Of a stretch of 14,555 bases of DNA, positions 12,679-14,555 are shown one piece after another. The first letter of the stretch is position 1. Every line of letters starts with the position of its first letter. This DNA comes from JAFAVZ01 sp036009105. GTDB taxonomy: Bacteria > Acidobacteriota > Thermoanaerobaculia > Gp7-AA8. The DNA is taken from positions 1 through 14,555 of the forward strand of contig DASYMJ010000308.1 in the NCBI GenBank assembly GCA_036009105.1. Direction: 5' to 3'. Both the position numbers and the translations under genes were made by a program. The notes under the pieces are model-generated. The model was not told the origin of the DNA, did not search any database, and saw only the letters and a list, made by a program, of their open reading frames with translations.

Positions 12679-14555
12679 GTTTTCTGTAGCCAGTCGCGTC
12701 CGCAGTCCCTCCATCAGCTCCATCCGGTTGCGCCACAACAGCGCGAGCGCCACCGCCACCAGCATCATCCCCACCGCCCACACCAACCCGGAGGACACGA
12801 GCAGCACGCGAACGGCGTGCGGACGGGCGGTGGACAGCATCTCCTGGCCGAAGTAGCCGTGGCGCTCGCCGTCCGGCATCTCGAAGCGGGCGGGGAGGCC
12901 CTGGTAGTCGCCCTTGGCGACCCGCGACGAGTTGCCGAGCTGCAGCGCGTTCGGGTTGCGCGAGGCTTCGTCGAGGTACGTCTTCGCATCCTCGGACATC
13001 GGCATCGCGGAGTTCGAGGCCAGGCCTCCGCCCGACAGGCCGAAGCCTTCCAGCCGCCGCTGCTCGGAGACGGTGTTCACGAACACGATCACCCCCGCGG
13101 TCACCACCGCGGCGGCGGTGATCGTCTTGAACGTCGTCCACTTCTCCCGCTTCAGCTGCGGCACAAGCCAGGCGATGCTGAGCAGCGCGTCGGCGATGCC
13201 GAGGAGGATGGCGAAGAGATCGAACCCGGACGCCGCCAGGGCCAGCGAGACGGCGAGCGTCCACCGCTGCCGGCGCGGCAGGCCGAGGAAGGCCAGCACG
13301 CGCTCGGTCCAGAGGAGCAGCACCAGGAAGACGGTGGTCATCCCGGAGGACGGCACCCAGACGCGGGTCCGCGTGGAGAACGACTGGAACAGCGGGTACC
13401 ACTGCCGCGGATAGTTGATCGTGACCAGCAGCGACGTGGCGGGCACGGAGAGCTGAGGGATGCTCAGCTGCCCCAGGCCGAAGCCGAGGAAGCGGCGGAT
13501 GGACTGCTGATGCTGGACGAACACCTCCTGCTTTCCGGCGGAGAGCGGGACGGTGAGCTGGCCGTCCGCGCTTTTCGTCATCAGCAACGGCTCGCCCTGG
13601 ATGCTGGCGTAGGTGGGCTCCGGCGCGAGCGGCAGCTTCACGTCCGAGGCGCCCTGGTTGTCGATGCCGAAGACGCTCTCGCCGAGGACCGCCCCTTCGG
13701 CCGGGACGAAGAACGTGTGGCGGATGCCGGAGACGGCGTAGCTGACCGAGTGCAGCGCCTCCAGCTTCGTCTTCTTCCAGCGCAGCGATTCCCCTTTGCC
13801 GAGGAGGAACGCCTGCGGCCCGCGATACTGAATCGGCACGCTCACTTCCGCGGCGCTGATGCGCTTCACCCCTTGGCCGATCATCGGCCGGACGATGGGA
13901 TGGTTCTCGATGGCGAGATATTGAAGGCTCGCCTCGACCGGCGGCGTGAAGGCGTCGCCGGGGAGCTGGCCGGTGAGGACGAGCGTGATGTCGCCGGGCG
14001 GGACGTCGAAGCGGTACGCCCCATCCACCACCTCGTACGCCGCCTCGGCGTCCACCTGTTGCAGATGCTCGCCCGAGCGGAGGCGCACCTCGAACGGGCG
14101 GCGGCTGCGGTTCGGGTTGTGGACGTCGATGGCGTAGCGGAAGCGCGTTTCGTCCGGCAGCAGCGTGATCAGGTAGTGGCCGGTCGCGGTGGCGGCGAGG
14201 TTCTCGCCGGTGCCGCCGCTCTGGCGGACGAACGTCCAGCGCGAGGTGCCGTCCGGATTGCGCTCGGCCGAGGCCAGGTCGCCGTCCAGGATGGCGGACT
14301 CGATGGCCAGCACGTCGCGCGTGGCGAAGAGCTCCAGCCGGTCGGTGCCCGCCGTGCCGATGCGGCAGGTCGCGGAGAACGAGTCGGCCAGCGGCGTGAT
14401 GTGGAACGCGTTGTCGCCGCGGGTGAGGAGCGCGCTGCCGCTGCAGCCCCAGATGGAGAGGCCGCCGTTCGCCGCCTGCAGCACCCCGGTGGCGGGATGC
14501 TTGCCCACGCTCTTGCCGACGAACGTGGCGGCCAGATTGCGCTCCTTGAAGCTGC
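12640..14555 (-). CDS. Unrecognised membrane protein with large beta-rich domain (5' partial)
   Basis: The frame is open to the right edge, so the N-terminus is missing; a GTG at 14508 lies inside continuous coding sequence and is unlikely to be the start. About 637 residues are visible. Counting from that GTG, roughly 1-380 is beta-rich and soluble, probably extracytoplasmic. Hydrophobic segments follow near 390-410, 420-455 (probably two helices) and 470-490, then a short loop (about 495-580) and a last helix near 585-610 ending in RNRMELMEGLR. I recognise no family or catalytic motif. The C-terminal 12 residues (VGPAISRPIING) are encoded by half of the palindromic element, so the natural C-terminus may have been rewritten by the repeat. 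It is convergent with the surface-protein gene. Confidence 0.75.
   Translation of the reverse strand, partial: SFKERNLAATFVGKSVGKHPATGVLQAANGGLSIWGCSGSALLTRGDNAFHITPLADSFSATCRIGTAGTDRLELFATRDVLAIESAILDGDLASAERNPDGTSRWTFVRQSGGTGENLAATATGHYLITLLPDETRFRYAIDVHNPNRSRRPFEVRLRSGEHLQQVDAEAAYEVVDGAYRFDVPPGDITLVLTGQLPGDAFTPPVEASLQYLAIENHPIVRPMIGQGVKRISAAEVSVPIQYRGPQAFLLGKGESLRWKKTKLEALHSVSYAVSGIRHTFFVPAEGAVLGESVFGIDNQGASDVKLPLAPEPTYASIQGEPLLMTKSADGQLTVPLSAGKQEVFVQHQQSIRRFLGFGLGQLSIPQLSVPATSLLVTINYPRQWYPLFQSFSTRTRVWVPSSGMTTVFLVLLLWTERVLAFLGLPRRQRWTLAVSLALAASGFDLFAILLGIADALLSIAWLVPQLKREKWTTFKTITAAAVVTAGVIVFVNTVSEQRRLEGFGLSGGGLASNSAMPMSEDAKTYLDEASRNPNALQLGNSSRVAKGDYQGLPARFEMPDGERHGYFGQEMLSTARPHAVRVLLVSSGLVWAVGMMLVAVALALLWRNRMELMEGLRTRLATENVGPAISRPIING
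12655..12683 (+). terminator. Possible terminator of the surface-protein gene
   Basis: An 8-bp GC-only stem with a 5-base loop followed by TACGTTTT. The short T run starts four bases after the stem, so intrinsic termination is plausible but not textbook. It is the second hairpin of the palindromic element, 44 bases after the surface-protein stop. Confidence 0.35.

Noticed and set aside
14506..14508. GTG as start codon of the right-edge membrane protein
   Set aside because: The reading frame stays open and coding-like upstream to the window edge, so the gene is truncated by the window and does not start here.

Overview
High-GC bacterial DNA, densely coding, with no RNA genes, CRISPR arrays or insertion sequences that I can see and no gene-free stretch longer than about 75 bases. 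The content points to a Gram-negative environmental lineage: a CSLREA / choice-of-anchor Q / Calx-beta surface protein with an IPTL-CTERM-like tail, an aspartyl hydroxylase-sulfotransferase-TIGR03032 fusion, a serine hydrolase-aspartic protease fusion, and a BaeSR-like two-component pair. Acidobacteriota (Thermoanaerobaculia-like) is my best guess from this mix. It rests on family knowledge, not on a marker gene.

Layout. (1) 2-585, plus strand: the tail of a receiver-domain protein, then a small stand-alone receiver whose phosphorylated aspartate position is alanine. (2) 552-9542, minus strand, read right to left: a three-domain fusion (aspartyl/asparaginyl beta-hydroxylase, PAPS sulfotransferase, TIGR03032 domain); an unrecognised exported protein with ten cysteines and clearly lower GC; an OmpR-family response regulator and its histidine kinase, one base apart; and a secreted serine hydrolase (beta-lactamase fold) fused to a two-lobed aspartic protease. 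(3) 9618-12611, plus strand, divergent from the fusion enzyme: a 997-residue surface protein with a 26-residue-period beta-helix, two Calx-beta domains, a DUF11 domain and a C-terminal sorting tail. (4) 12614-12678: a nested palindromic repeat between convergent genes. (5) 12640-14555, minus strand: the C-terminal part of an unrecognised membrane protein, running off the right edge.

How the parts may work together. The two-component pair is preceded by a direct repeat (7 bp, 4-bp spacer, 11-bp period). A near copy, sharing an identical 10-base core, sits just upstream of the serine hydrolase-protease gene. The simplest reading is that the regulator controls both its own operon and the fused hydrolase as an envelope-response circuit. 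Separately, the hydroxylase-sulfotransferase-TIGR03032 fusion is divergent from the large secreted protein across 75 bp. This allows the idea that the fusion hydroxylates and then sulfates a protein side chain, with the neighbouring surface protein as one candidate substrate; that is inference only. The best candidates for something undescribed are this three-domain fusion, the serine/aspartic protease fusion with its shared operator, and the cysteine-rich low-GC protein between them.
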